Origin: Paraburkholderia elongata
Lineage (GTDB): Bacteria; Pseudomonadota; Gammaproteobacteria; Burkholderiales; Burkholderiaceae
Assembly (NCBI RefSeq): GCF_013177735.1
Contig: NZ_WOEZ01000183.1
Coordinates: 1-64,000, forward strand
DNA length: 64,000 nt
Direction of reading: 5' to 3'
Part shown: piece after piece, positions 43,275 through 52,793 of the stretch
Layout of the letters: each line of letters begins with the position of its first letter
Numbering within the stretch: position 1 is the first letter of the stretch
The notes under the pieces: generated by a model
Database searches by the model: none
Told to the model about the DNA's origin: nothing
The model's input: only the letters and a program-made list of their open reading frames with translations
Position numbers and translations under genes: made by a program

Positions 43275-44255
43275 TTAGCGGATCTGAATACCTTCGTCGG
43301 CGATATAGCTGCGAATCACATCGGCGAAGCTGCGGTCGCCGCTCAACCCGAGCCGTTCGGCACGCGAGGAATCCCACTGCCCCGGCCAGCTGCCGACAAT
43401 CTTCTCCACCCGGGCATCCGGCGCCCACACGATTCGCCTTGTCGTATCTTCGCCCGCCACCTCGCGTAGCGCCGCCACCATCTCGTCGACGCTCACGGAA
43501 ATCCCCGGCAAATTCAGCACACGCTGGTTGCCGAGCGCAACGGCATCGAGCTCGAGTCCGGCGATCAGGCTTTCGATCGCCTTGCGCGGCGACAGCAGCC
43601 ACACGCGCGTCGTGCCCGCTACCGGGCACACCGCAGTTTCGCCGTTCAGCGGCTCGCGAATGATGCCGCTTGCGAACGACGACGCTGCCGCATTCGGCTT
43701 GCCCGGCCGCACGCTAATGGTGGGCAGCCGCAACACCCGGCCGTCGACGAAACCCCGCCGCGTGTAATCGTTGAGCAACAACTCCGCGATCGCCTTCTGC
43801 GCGCCGTACGACGATTGCGGATTCAGCGCCGTGTCGTTCTGCACGACCTCGGGCAGATCGCCGCCATACACGGCCACCGAACTCGTGAACACCACTCGCG
43901 GTGCGTGCCCGCGCTGCCGGCAGGTTTCAAGCAGCAAGCGCGACGCGTCCAGATTGATGCGCATGCCGAGGTCGAAATCCGCCTCGGCCTGTCCGCTCAC
44001 GATCGCGGCAAGATGGAAGATCGCCGCGGTCCTGTCGTCGATCACGCTCTCGAGCACGTTGCGCTCGGCGATGTCGCCCACTTCCGTACGCACGCGGCTG
44101 TCGCCGAAATCGCTTCCGCGCATCACGTCGAGCAGCACCAGTTCGGTAATCGCTTGTGGCTTGCCGTGCTCATCTTTCACTGCACCGCGCGCCAACAGTT
44201 CGCGCGCGAGACGCTGACCAAGAAAACCCGCACCGCCGGTAATCAGTACTTTCAT
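43275..44255 (-). CDS. denD: D-erythronate dehydrogenase
   Basis: NAD-dependent short-chain/epimerase-type dehydrogenase, 326 aa, that oxidises D-erythronate to 2-oxo-tetronate. The Rossmann motif is ITGGAGFLGQRLAREL; the catalytic Ser/Tyr-Lys appear in TSSVAVYGGDLP and SSYGAQKAIAELL. The name is assigned by its place after otnI in a complete tetronate operon, matching the Cupriavidus arrangement of denD with otn genes. Confidence 0.88.
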   Translation of the reverse strand: MKVLITGGAGFLGQRLARELLARGAVKDEHGKPQAITELVLLDVMRGSDFGDSRVRTEVGDIAERNVLESVIDDRTAAIFHLAAIVSGQAEADFDLGMRINLDASRLLLETCRQRGHAPRVVFTSSVAVYGGDLPEVVQNDTALNPQSSYGAQKAIAELLLNDYTRRGFVDGRVLRLPTISVRPGKPNAAASSFASGIIREPLNGETAVCPVAGTTRVWLLSPRKAIESLIAGLELDAVALGNQRVLNLPGISVSVDEMVAALREVAGEDTTRRIVWAPDARVEKIVGSWPGQWDSSRAERLGLSGDRSFADVIRSYIADEGIQIR

Positions 44256-44272
44256 GATGTGCTTGGTCCTTA

Positions 44273-45061
44273 TTAGCGGGCGGTGGTCAGGTACGGCTTG
44301 AGCCAGCCGAGCCCTGCCGATGTACCGGCCCGCGGCCGGTATTCGCAACCGATGTAGCCGTCATAGCCCAGCGTGTCGATCAGATCGAACAGATACGGGT
44401 AGTTCACTTCGCCGATATCGGGTTCATGGCGTTCCGGCACGCCCGCGACCTGAATGTGGCCGATGCCAGTCATATCGCGTTTGAGCTTCACAGCAAGGTC
44501 GCCTTCGACGATCTGACAGTGATAGCAGTCGAATTGCACCTTGAGATTCGGCGCGCCCACTTCCGCGCAAATCGCCTGCGCGTCGTCCTGGCGGTTTAGA
44601 AAGAAGCCTGGCATGTCGCGCGTATTGATCGGCTCGATCACGACGGTGATGCCCTCCTCTTGCGCGGCCTTGGCAGCATAGGCGAGATTCTTCAGATACA
44701 CCTCGCGATGCTTCGCCCGCGGCTGATCCGTGCCGATCAAGCCGGCCATGACATGCAGCTTGCGATTGCCGAGCACCCGCGTGTAATCGAGCGCGGTTTC
44801 GATGCTGCGGCGAAATTCGTCTTCACGGCCCGGCAGCGAAGCAATGCCGCGTTCGCCCGCGGCCCAGTCGCCGGGTGGCGCGTTGAAGAGCGCCTGGGTC
44901 AAATCGTTTGCTTCGAGCCGTGCCTTGATTTCTCCGGCACGAAAATCGTAGGGAAACAGAAACTCGACTGCCTTGAAGCCGTCTTTTGCCGCAGCGGCGA
45001 AACGGTCGAGGAACGCGTGCTCGTTGTACATCATGGTCAGGTTGGCGGCGAAGCGAAGCAT
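44273..45061 (-). CDS. otnI: 2-oxo-tetronate isomerase
   Basis: Hydroxypyruvate isomerase-like TIM barrel of 262 aa that isomerises 2-oxo-tetronate to 3-oxo-tetronate. Typical segments: RFAANLTMMYNEHAFLDRFAAA, VEFLFPYD, VIEPINTRDMPGFFLN, and QFDCYHCQIVEGDL with metal ligands. The frame is open 57 codons upstream and reads like protein, but family members begin near MLRFAANL, so I use 45061. The 193 bases upstream (45062-45254) separate it from otnC. Confidence 0.88.
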   Translation of the reverse strand: MLRFAANLTMMYNEHAFLDRFAAAAKDGFKAVEFLFPYDFRAGEIKARLEANDLTQALFNAPPGDWAAGERGIASLPGREDEFRRSIETALDYTRVLGNRKLHVMAGLIGTDQPRAKHREVYLKNLAYAAKAAQEEGITVVIEPINTRDMPGFFLNRQDDAQAICAEVGAPNLKVQFDCYHCQIVEGDLAVKLKRDMTGIGHIQVAGVPERHEPDIGEVNYPYLFDLIDTLGYDGYIGCEYRPRAGTSAGLGWLKPYLTTAR

Positions 45062-45254
45062 GGCGGCAACTCCTTGGAAACGGTTTGGTTCAGCGCGGAA
45101 GCATCCAATGGACGCAAGCTCCGGCGGAACGATTTCGATCGCGCAATGGGATGGCGTCGCCTCATTGAGCCACGTCGCCATTGCGTCGATCACCTGCATG
45201 TCAGTCCCTATCTGCCAGCGTGGCAGCGCCACCTGGCTTTGCTTTTATCGGCGT

Positions 45255-45917
45255 CTACCAGCGCGCGCAGAACACCCTCCGAAGTTCTTCGAGCGCCGCA
45301 TCGTCGAGTGGCGCGGGCCGCGGGTTCGTCATCAGCCACAGCCGCGCGGTCTCTTCGAGTTCTTCAAGCACATACGACGCATGCGCTACTGAGCGCTCCC
45401 ACACCACCGGACCGAGGCGTTCGAGCAAAACCGCGCGGACAGTGTCTGCGAGTGCGGCGATCTGTTCGGCCACTTGCGGGTCGCCGGGTCGTTTGTAACG
45501 AATCAGGGGGACGTGGCCCACTTTCATCACGTAGTACGGGGTGATCGGCGGTAAAACATCGTTGTCGTGCCATACGCCGGCGAGCGTCAATGCAACCAGA
45601 TGCGTCGAATGCGTGTGGACGATGCCGCGCGCCTCGCCGTTGCGTGCATAGATGCCCCGATGCAGCGCCAGCGTTTTCGATGGCTTGCCGCCGGACACCG
45701 CATTGCCGTCCACATCGACCTTGGCGATATCGGCCGGATCGAGCCGGCCGAGGCAGGCGTCGGTCGGCGTGATCAGCCAGCCGTCGTCGAGGCGCGCGCT
45801 GATGTTCCCCGCGCTGCCCACCGTATAGCCGCGTTGATAGAGACTCGCACCGGTCACGCAGATTTCTTCGCGGATTCGTGCTTCGTTCGTCGTGTGAAAT
45901 GCAGGCGTGCCGGTCAT
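45255..45917 (-). CDS. otnC: 3-oxo-tetronate 4-phosphate decarboxylase
   Basis: Class II aldolase/adducin-family enzyme, 220 aa, which decarboxylates 3-oxo-tetronate 4-phosphate to dihydroxyacetone phosphate. Visible are GSAGNISARLDDGWLITPT, the metal-binding HTHSTHLVALT and a distal SVAHASYVLEELEETARL. Its start overlaps the end of otnK by four bases (ATGA), supporting translational coupling. Confidence 0.9.
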   Translation of the reverse strand: MTGTPAFHTTNEARIREEICVTGASLYQRGYTVGSAGNISARLDDGWLITPTDACLGRLDPADIAKVDVDGNAVSGGKPSKTLALHRGIYARNGEARGIVHTHSTHLVALTLAGVWHDNDVLPPITPYYVMKVGHVPLIRYKRPGDPQVAEQIAALADTVRAVLLERLGPVVWERSVAHASYVLEELEETARLWLMTNPRPAPLDDAALEELRRVFCARW

Positions 45918-47224
45918 TGCGCGGCTCCATCGAGGTGACGCAGTGCCTTTTCGAAAAAGTCGACCGTGCCGAAATTGCCGGATTTCAATGCGAGCGCAAG
46001 CGGCTCGGCGTCCGTCGTTGCGGTGGCGGGCACGCCCGGATCGATTTGCGCGCCGATCCGCAACGTGCTCACGTCGAGCGCCTGCACCACGGCGCCCGAG
46101 GTTTCACCGCCCGCCACCACGAACTTGCGCACGCCGCGCTCGCGCAAACCGCGTGCGATCGACGCCAACGTGGATTCGACCAGGTGTCCCGCTTCGTTGA
46201 CGCCAAGCTCGCGTTGCACCGCTTTGACTTCGTCGGGCGTGGCGGTGGCGTAGATCAGCATGGGTTCGGCTTTATCCAGGTATGGTTGTGAAAAGGCCAG
46301 CGCCTGCTCGACCACCGGTTCGCCACGCGCCGCTGCTAGCGGATCGATACGGAACGCGGGCCGTGTTTCGCGCCAGGCCGCCACTTGCGCGTTGGTCGCT
46401 TTCGAGGCACTGCCGGCCAGCACCGCCGACAATCCTTCGATGCGCGGCAATTGCGCGGCATCGTTGCCTTCCGCAAGCAAACTGGCGCGACGAAAGTTGG
46501 CGGGCAGGCCCAGCGCAATACCGGAGCCGCCCGTAATCAGCGTGAGATCGGCACATGCCTCGCCGAGTACGTAGAGATCCGCATCCGATACGGCATCGGC
46601 GATCGCCATTCGCACGCCGTCGCGGCGTAGTGCATCGAACGATTCGCGTACGGGCGACACGCCTTTCGCCACTGTGTCGTAACGCACCAGGCCAACCTTC
46701 GATCCGGTCTGCCGTTGGAGCACGCGCACGAGATTCGCATCGCGCATCGGCGTCAGTGGATGGTTTTCCATGCCTGATTCGTTCAGCAACGTATCGCCGA
46801 CAAACAGATAACCGCGATAGATCGTGCGGCCGTTTTCAGGAAACGCCGGGCAGGCAATCGTGAAAGCCGTTGCGCCAACCTCAGCGGACAATGCGTCGAG
46901 CAAGGCATCCGCGACCGGGCCGATATTACCGGCGTCGGTCGAATCGAACGTCGAACAGTATTTGAAAAAGAACTGGCGGCATCCTTGCGCGCGCAACCAG
47001 TCGAGCGCGGCGAGCGATTGCGCGACCGCGTCGGCGGCGGGAATCGTGCGTGATTTCAGCGCGACGACCAATGCATCGGCTTCGACGACATCGTTCGACG
47101 CGGGCACGCCGATGGTCTGCACCGTGCGCATGCCGCCGCGCACCAGCATGTTGGCGAGGTCGGTGGCGCCGGTGAAATCGTCGGCGATGCAGCCTATCAG
47201 CGCGCGTCTGGACGACGTGGTCAT
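45914..47224 (-). CDS. otnK: 3-oxo-tetronate kinase
   Basis: Four-carbon acid sugar kinase of the DUF1537 family, 436 aa, that phosphorylates 3-oxo-tetronate. It begins RALIGCIADDFTGATDLANM, with ADDFTGA as family signature, and the C-terminal nucleotide-binding part has VVAGGETSGAVVQAL. The ATG at 47224 is chosen; upstream in-frame residues overlap ltnD and lack family character. Confidence 0.92.
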   Translation of the reverse strand: MTTSSRRALIGCIADDFTGATDLANMLVRGGMRTVQTIGVPASNDVVEADALVVALKSRTIPAADAVAQSLAALDWLRAQGCRQFFFKYCSTFDSTDAGNIGPVADALLDALSAEVGATAFTIACPAFPENGRTIYRGYLFVGDTLLNESGMENHPLTPMRDANLVRVLQRQTGSKVGLVRYDTVAKGVSPVRESFDALRRDGVRMAIADAVSDADLYVLGEACADLTLITGGSGIALGLPANFRRASLLAEGNDAAQLPRIEGLSAVLAGSASKATNAQVAAWRETRPAFRIDPLAAARGEPVVEQALAFSQPYLDKAEPMLIYATATPDEVKAVQRELGVNEAGHLVESTLASIARGLRERGVRKFVVAGGETSGAVVQALDVSTLRIGAQIDPGVPATATTDAEPLALALKSGNFGTVDFFEKALRHLDGAAQ

Positions 47225-47238
47225 GGCAGCCTCCGCGC

Positions 47239-48129
47239 TTACTTCGCCGCCGGCAAGTGAATGCCGGGGAAAATCTTGATCACCGCGGCATCGTCCTCGC
47301 CGCCATGCCCCGCGGTCGACGCCATCATGAACATCTGATGCGCCGCCGCCGACAAGGGCAAGGGAAATTTCGAGCCACGCGCGGTATCGAGTACCAGGCC
47401 GAGATCCTTCACGAAAATATCGACTGCCGAGAGCGGCGTGTAATCGCCGCTCAGAATATGTGGCACGCGGTTCTCGAACATCCACGAATTGCCCGCGCTA
47501 TGCGTGATGACCTCATACAGCGCATCAGGATCGACGCCTTCGCGCAAACCGAGCGCCATCGCCTCGGCGGCCACGGCGATATGCACGCCTGCCAGCAACT
47601 GATTGATGATCTTCACCTTCGAACCCGCACCGTGCGCCGGGCCCAGCCGATAGACCTTGCCCGCCATCGCGGCGAGCACGTCCTCGCACGCGGCGTAGGT
47701 GGTGTCCGGGCCGGACGTCATCATCGTCATTTCGCCGGACGCGGCACGCGCCGCGCCGCCGGACACCGGCGCGTCGAGCATCTGCAAACCGGCCGCTTCG
47801 ATGCGCTTGCCGAGTTCGATCGCGAAGTCCGGCGCCACGGTTGCGCTCGCAATCACCACGCAACCGGGTTTCATCGCGGCGACCGCGCCTTCTGCGCCGA
47901 ATAGCACCGTTTCGGTTTGGGCGGCATTCACGACCAGCGTGACGACCACCTCGCATTGCGCGCCAAGCTCGGCAGGCGATGCACAGCCGATACCGCCTGC
48001 CGCAACGAACGCTTGCAGGATCTCGCTGCGCAGATCGCACGCGTGGACCCGAAAGCCCGCGCGCAGCAGCGAGCGCGCGACACCCATGCCCATCGCCCCG
48101 AGACCGATAACGCCGACATTTCTGGACAT
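47239..48129 (-). CDS. ltnD: L-threonate dehydrogenase
   Basis: Beta-hydroxyacid dehydrogenase, 296 aa, oxidising L-threonate to 2-oxo-tetronate and thereby giving the operon a second entry substrate besides D-erythronate. Dinucleotide motif VIGLGAMGMGVARSLL; substrate loop DAPVSGGAARAASGEM; catalytic lysine region GAGSKVKIINQLLAGVH. It is 14 bases upstream of otnK. Related 2-hydroxy-3-oxopropionate reductases look similar, so the name rests on context. Confidence 0.88.
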   Translation of the reverse strand: MSRNVGVIGLGAMGMGVARSLLRAGFRVHACDLRSEILQAFVAAGGIGCASPAELGAQCEVVVTLVVNAAQTETVLFGAEGAVAAMKPGCVVIASATVAPDFAIELGKRIEAAGLQMLDAPVSGGAARAASGEMTMMTSGPDTTYAACEDVLAAMAGKVYRLGPAHGAGSKVKIINQLLAGVHIAVAAEAMALGLREGVDPDALYEVITHSAGNSWMFENRVPHILSGDYTPLSAVDIFVKDLGLVLDTARGSKFPLPLSAAAHQMFMMASTAGHGGEDDAAVIKIFPGIHLPAAK

Positions 48130-48203
48130 GCCTGACCTCTTACCTTGATTAGCTGTATGCGCCCCGGCCCGGCCCAATCGAGGCCGGCCCGGCTCAGTTC
48201 AAC

Positions 48204-48908
48204 TCAGCAAATACCCGCTTCCGCGAGCCGCCGTGCCGCGTTGTTCATATGGGTGCTCGCCGCGTTACGCGCCGCCATCGGATCGCCTGCCCGGATCGCC
48301 GCGACGATAGCCACGTGCTCTTCGCGCACCTGACGTGAGAAATCATCGCGTAGCGCTTCGTTGCGGCGAGTGACCAGGGTGCCGGCTTCGAGGTACTGAT
48401 TCAGGAAGGTGAGCGTCTTGAGGAAATACGGATTGCCGGTGGCCGCGGCGATTGCGCGGTGGAAAGCAACATCTTCGGCGACGCCGTTCTCGCCTTCGGC
48501 CACCGCTTCGTCGATCCTGGCGAGGGCCGCGTCGATCGACATCATGTCCGCGTCGCTGCGGCGCATGGCGGCTTCCGAGGCAACTTCCGCTTCAATCGCC
48601 CGCCGCAGCGCGAGGATTTGCAGCACCGAGCCCGCTTCAACCGCCTCTGCGTAGTCGATGCGCAGCGGCCGGATCGCGCCATGCGCGGCGATGAACACGC
48701 CGCTCCCCTGGCGCGGCTCGACCACGCCTTCATTCTTCAACCGCGAAATCGCCTCGCGGATCACCGTGCGGCTCACGCCGAACTGCTGCGCCAGCACCGC
48801 CTCGGTCGGCAGCTTGCCGCCTCGCGCGAAGGTGCCTTTGTCGATCTGCTTGAGCAACTGCTGGGCGACGGTATCGCTCAGCGCGCGGGCAGGAATCTTG
48901 TCGAACAC
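48204..48908 (-). CDS. FadR-type GntR regulator of the tetronate operon
   Basis: A 234-aa regulator. Winged helix: ALSDTVAQQLLKQIDKGTFARGGKLPTE with LAQQFGVSRTVIREAISRLKNEGVV; C-terminal FCD domain with metal-ligand histidines in FHRAIAAATGNPYF and EHVAIVAAIRAGD. It is the first gene of the minus-strand group, 74 bases before ltnD, and probably represses it until a sugar acid binds. Confidence 0.9.
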   Translation of the reverse strand: MFDKIPARALSDTVAQQLLKQIDKGTFARGGKLPTEAVLAQQFGVSRTVIREAISRLKNEGVVEPRQGSGVFIAAHGAIRPLRIDYAEAVEAGSVLQILALRRAIEAEVASEAAMRRSDADMMSIDAALARIDEAVAEGENGVAEDVAFHRAIAAATGNPYFLKTLTFLNQYLEAGTLVTRRNEALRDDFSRQVREEHVAIVAAIRAGDPMAARNAASTHMNNAARRLAEAGIC

Positions 48909-48928
48909 GGATGTCCCGATGGATCATG

Positions 48929-48947
48929 TTGTCGGGTCATCATACAA
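48929..48947. promoter_or_regulatory. Candidate GntR operator
   Basis: Inverted TTGT / ACAA arms separated by 11 bases, 20 bases upstream of the GntR start; within it GTATGATGAC (minus strand) resembles the GT-N-AC half-sites of FadR-type regulators. Weak but well positioned for autoregulation. Confidence 0.4.
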
Positions 48948-49114
48948 ATTTGAGACTTCGACGGCATCCATGCAAACCCTGAGGTTTTTGAGCAAAAGCG
49001 GGCAAAGTTGGCGAAACAGAAGGCTTAAGCTATCGTCACGCCTTTGCACAGCATCGCCCCAGCTGAACCGCGCGAGCGCTGCGCGCCCTTCTTCGAACGC
49101 ATCTTTCAAGGTCC

Positions 49115-49939
49115 ATGAGCAAAGCCCTGCCGCCGTCTTCTGCTGTTCCCGTCAGCGCCGAACCGGCTTCGGACAAACCGGGCGACTCGTATGTGCAGTC
49201 GTTCGCGCGAGGCCTCTCGGTGATCCGTGCGTTCAATGCCGCCCGCCCCGAACAGACGCTCACCGACGTCGCCGCCGCCACGGGCCTGACACGCGCCGGC
49301 GCACGCCGCATCCTGCTGACCCTGCAGACGCTCGGCTACGTGGAGGCCGAAGGCCGCCTGTTCCGCCTCACGCCGAAGATTCTCGACCTCGGTTTCGCGT
49401 ATCTGACCTCGATGCCGTTCTGGAATCTCGCCGAACCGGTGATGGAAAGTCTGTCGGCGCAGGTTCACGAGAGTTGCTCGGCGGCCGTGCTCGACCGCAC
49501 CGAGATCGTCTACGTGCTGCGCGTGCCGACTCACAAAATCATGACGATCAACCTGTCGATCGGCAGCCGCTTGCCGGCGTATTGCACGTCGATGGGCCGT
49601 GTCCTGCTGGCCGCGCTCGACGACGAAACGCTCGACGCGACCCTGAGTTCGACCCCGCTCTACGCGCACACGCCGCGCACGGTGACCGACAAGGACGAGC
49701 TGAAAAAGCTGATCGCGCAGGTGCGCCGCCAGGGATGGGCAATCGTCGACCAGGAGCTGGAAGGCGGTCTGATCTCATTGTCCGCGCCGATTCGCAACCG
49801 CCAGGGGCGCGTGATCGCGGCGATGAATATCAGCGGCAACGCTCAGCGCAATTCGGCCAAGCAGATGGTAAAGGCGTTTCTGGAGCCGTTGCAGCAGGCC
49901 GCGCAGACGGTCTCGGAGATGGTGGCGCGGCGCGGGTGA
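49115..49939 (+). CDS. IclR-family regulator, PcaR/PobR-like
   Basis: A 274-aa regulator. DNA-binding part: SYVQSFARGLSVIRAFNAARPEQTLTDVAAATGLTRAGARRILLTL; effector domain with YCTSMGRVLLAAL and AIRNR-like SLSAPIRNRQGRVIAAMNI. The motif SFARGLSVIRAF and PAYCTSMGRV are characteristic of the PcaR/PcaU/PobR branch that controls beta-ketoadipate and hydroxybenzoate genes. A pcaF gene lies 6 kb away, so it may be the local pca regulator. It is divergent from the GntR gene. Confidence 0.88.
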   Translation: MSKALPPSSAVPVSAEPASDKPGDSYVQSFARGLSVIRAFNAARPEQTLTDVAAATGLTRAGARRILLTLQTLGYVEAEGRLFRLTPKILDLGFAYLTSMPFWNLAEPVMESLSAQVHESCSAAVLDRTEIVYVLRVPTHKIMTINLSIGSRLPAYCTSMGRVLLAALDDETLDATLSSTPLYAHTPRTVTDKDELKKLIAQVRRQGWAIVDQELEGGLISLSAPIRNRQGRVIAAMNISGNAQRNSAKQMVKAFLEPLQQAAQTVSEMVARRG

Positions 49940-49973
49940 GTGATAGGTGAGGCATTGGCCTCTCATTGCCCCC

Positions 49974-51164
49974 TCATAGCCCCAGATACCGCTCCACCAG
50001 TCGCGTCCAGAATGCCGCGCCGACCGGCAGATTGCGATCGTTGAAGTCGTAATGGGGGTTGTGCACCATGCAGCCGTCTTCGCCCGCACCGTTACCGATC
50101 CGCAGGAACGTGCCGGGCCGTTTCTGCAGCATGAAGGCGAAGTCTTCGCTGCCCATCAGGATGTCGGTCTGCTCGACCACTTTGTCGTCGCCGACCAGTT
50201 CGCGCGCCACTTGCACTGCGAAATCCGTTTCGGCATCCGAATTGATCACCACCGGATAGCCTTCGATGTACTCCACCACCGCCTTGCCGCCATAGCTCGC
50301 GGCCTGGCTTTCGGCGAGTTCAGTAATGCGCTTTTTCAACAATGCGCGCACTTCGGGGCTGAACGAACGCACGCTCAATTCCAGCTTCGCGCTGCCGGAA
50401 ATCACGTTGTTCGCAGTGCCCGCATGCATCGAGCCGACCGTCACCACCGCCGGCTGCGACGGGTCGACGTTACGCGCGACGATCGTCTGCAACGCCATCA
50501 CGATGCTCGCCGCCACCACGACCGGATCGACCGTCAGATGCGGACGCGCCGCATGACCGCCGACGCCTTCGATCGTGATGATCGCCTTGTCGCCCGCCGA
50601 CATGAATGGCCCTTTGCGGAACAGCATCACCCCAGGTTCCTCGCCCGGATGGTTGTGCAGACCGAACACGGCGTCGCACGGAAAGCGCTCGAACAGGCCG
50701 TCATTGATCATCTTCATCGCACCGCTGTCGATGCCGCTTTCTTCGGCCGGCTGGAAGTACAGATGCACGGTGCCCGAGAAATTGCGCGTGGCGGCAAGGC
50801 GTTGCGCGGCGCCGAGCAACATCGTCGTGTGGCCGTCGTGGCCGCATGCGTGCATCTTGCCGTACGTGCCGCTCGCATACGGCAGACCGGTTTGTTCGAT
50901 GATCGGCAGCGCGTCCATGTCGGCGCGAATGCCGATACTGCGCGTGCCGTTGCCCACCTTCAGCGTACCCACCACACCAGTTTGACCGACGCCGCGCGTG
51001 ACCTGCCAGCCCCATTGTTCGAGCTTCTCAGCCACCAGTGCGCCGGTTTGCACTTCCTCGTAGGCCAGTTCCGGGTGGTGATGGATGTGATGGCGGATCT
51101 CGCGCAAGCTTTCGGCGGCAGGCACCAGGTCAGACACTTCAGTAAAACGCACGGCTTCGCTCAT
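49974..51164 (-). CDS. M20 family amidohydrolase (hippurate hydrolase-like)
   Basis: Zinc-dependent aminoacylase/carboxypeptidase of 396 aa. It begins near LREIRHHIHHHPELAYEE, has ADMDALPI, HACGHDGHTTMLLGAA (metal ligands), FQPAEESGIDSG (general base and ligand), FGLHNHPGEEPG and ends with GSEDFAFML. Likely substrates are N-acylated amino acids such as hippurate, which would release benzoate; the true one is unknown. ATG 51164 follows AGGAGCGATTG; a TTG three bases upstream is also in frame. Divergent from a LysR. Confidence 0.9.
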   Translation of the reverse strand: MSEAVRFTEVSDLVPAAESLREIRHHIHHHPELAYEEVQTGALVAEKLEQWGWQVTRGVGQTGVVGTLKVGNGTRSIGIRADMDALPIIEQTGLPYASGTYGKMHACGHDGHTTMLLGAAQRLAATRNFSGTVHLYFQPAEESGIDSGAMKMINDGLFERFPCDAVFGLHNHPGEEPGVMLFRKGPFMSAGDKAIITIEGVGGHAARPHLTVDPVVVAASIVMALQTIVARNVDPSQPAVVTVGSMHAGTANNVISGSAKLELSVRSFSPEVRALLKKRITELAESQAASYGGKAVVEYIEGYPVVINSDAETDFAVQVARELVGDDKVVEQTDILMGSEDFAFMLQKRPGTFLRIGNGAGEDGCMVHNPHYDFNDRNLPVGAAFWTRLVERYLGL

Positions 51165-51294
51165 CAATCGCTCCTGGGAAAATCACGCCGCGTCACGCGG
51201 CAAATAGGCAAGCACTATAGCCACGCCTTTTTGTTCGAATAAGATGCTGTTTTTTTCACCCTGATTAACAAGCTTTATATACGGAATTACCCTT

Positions 51295-52203
51295 ATGAAG
51301 CTGCAACAGTTGCAAGCGTTCGTCGCGGCCGCCCATCACCGCAGCCTGCGCGCTGCCGCGCGCGAGCTCGGCGTGACGCAACCGGCCGTCACGCATACGA
51401 TCCGCGAGTTGGAGAGCGCGCTGAATGCCGAGTTGATGGTGCGCAGCGTCCGCGGCATCGAGTTGACCGAGTGCGGGCTTGCGCTGTTGCCGCGTGCGGA
51501 ACAGTTGCTGGGCGATATGCGCCGCACTGTCGAAGCGGTCGAACAGGTGAAGGGGGAACTGGCCGGCAAGGTGAGCGTGGGCACGATGCCGTCGATCGCG
51601 TTGACTGCCCTGCCGCATGCGGTTTCGAAGTTTCGCCGGGCGATGCCGCTGGTGAATCTGCATCTGGAAGAAGTCACGATCCCGGATGCCGTCGCGCGTT
51701 TGCGTAACGGCGCGCTCGATATCGCGGCGATCCATCATGTGCAGGCACTCGACAGCGATCTGGTGCAGGCGCCGCTCTACTCGACGCAGTTCGTCGTCGC
51801 GATGCGCGCCGGGCATCCGCTGGCGAACGTCACGCGTCTGCATGAATTACTCGACGCGGAGTGGATCGTGACGGTGGGCGCGGATCACTTTCCGCATAGC
51901 GTGATGATGGCGATGTTCAACGCGCACGGCTTGCCGGTGCCGAAGCGGCTGGTGCGGGCGCCGTCGTCGTTCGCGGTGACGCTCGGGCTGGTGTCGCAAA
52001 CGGATGTGATCGGCTGCTTTACGCGGCCGCTCGCGCAAATGGTCGCGCCACTGGGCATACGTGTCGCGCAAATCGAAGAGGCGCTGCCGAATTACGATCT
52101 CAGCATCATTTCGCGCCGTGATCTGTTGCCTACGCCGGCGGTGCTGCAGTTTGTGTCGTGTCTGCAGGAAGCGACCAGGGAGCGGATGGCGGTGGCTGAG
52201 TAG
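51295..52203 (+). CDS. LysR-family regulator
   Basis: A 302-aa LysR protein starting MKLQQLQAFVAAAHHRSLRAAARELGVTQPAVTHTIRELE, with the classical linker and effector domain. Divergent from the M20 amidohydrolase 130 bases away, which it probably controls. It ends seven bases before the convergent phnN stop. Confidence 0.9.
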   Translation: MKLQQLQAFVAAAHHRSLRAAARELGVTQPAVTHTIRELESALNAELMVRSVRGIELTECGLALLPRAEQLLGDMRRTVEAVEQVKGELAGKVSVGTMPSIALTALPHAVSKFRRAMPLVNLHLEEVTIPDAVARLRNGALDIAAIHHVQALDSDLVQAPLYSTQFVVAMRAGHPLANVTRLHELLDAEWIVTVGADHFPHSVMMAMFNAHGLPVPKRLVRAPSSFAVTLGLVSQTDVIGCFTRPLAQMVAPLGIRVAQIEEALPNYDLSIISRRDLLPTPAVLQFVSCLQEATRERMAVAE

Positions 52204-52209
52204 TCGAGC

Positions 52210-52791
52210 TTATCGAACGCTGCGAACGCCGCGAACGTCAGGAACGTCTGCTTCCGCCTGCAAAAAAGCAATCAACGCATGCCCCGCGTCTTCCAGCGCC
52301 CCGGAGTTATCGATCGTCGTGCACCGAAGCCCCTCCGGCAGCGAAAACGGCGCCCGTCGTGCGAGCCTGGCCGCGACCTGCTCCGCCGACTCACGCGCCC
52401 GCGCGCCGAGCCGTGCTTCGAGAATATGCGGCGCTGCGTCCACATGCACGACTTCCGTGTGCGGATAACGCGCCAACGTATGCTGCAAATGCTGACGCGA
52501 CCCGTTGACGACAACCGTGCAACCGCGCGCGAGCCATGCATCGAGTTCGATACCGATGCCATAACGCAGCGAGTGGCTCGACCATTCGAGCGCAAACAAA
52601 CCGAGCACCGATCGCGCCGCGAATTCTTCGACGCTCAACGCAACATGCTCTTCACCGTTGCCGCTCGGCCGCGTGATGTAGCGATGCGCAAACAGAATCG
52701 GCTCGCCCATCAGGCGGCGGCGCGCAAAACTCAGCAATGAATCCTTGCCCGCGCCGGACGGCCCCATCACATAGATCAAACGACTTGCCAT
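52210..52791 (-). CDS. phnN: Ribose 1,5-bisphosphokinase
   Basis: Phosphorylates ribose 1,5-bisphosphate, made by the C-P lyase route, to PRPP. The 193-aa protein is guanylate-kinase-like: Walker A YVMGPSGAGKDSLL, AHRYITRPSGNGEEHVAL, and VVNGSRQHLQHTLARYP. It starts two bases after the stop of the DUF1045 gene, so the pair is translated together. Confidence 0.93.
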   Translation of the reverse strand: MASRLIYVMGPSGAGKDSLLSFARRRLMGEPILFAHRYITRPSGNGEEHVALSVEEFAARSVLGLFALEWSSHSLRYGIGIELDAWLARGCTVVVNGSRQHLQHTLARYPHTEVVHVDAAPHILEARLGARARESAEQVAARLARRAPFSLPEGLRCTTIDNSGALEDAGHALIAFLQAEADVPDVRGVRSVR

Positions 52792-52793
52792 TG

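Noticed and set aside
42985..43278. 97-codon frame in the pcaF upstream gap
   Set aside because: No family features and it would cover the candidate operator region; no ribosome-binding site seen.
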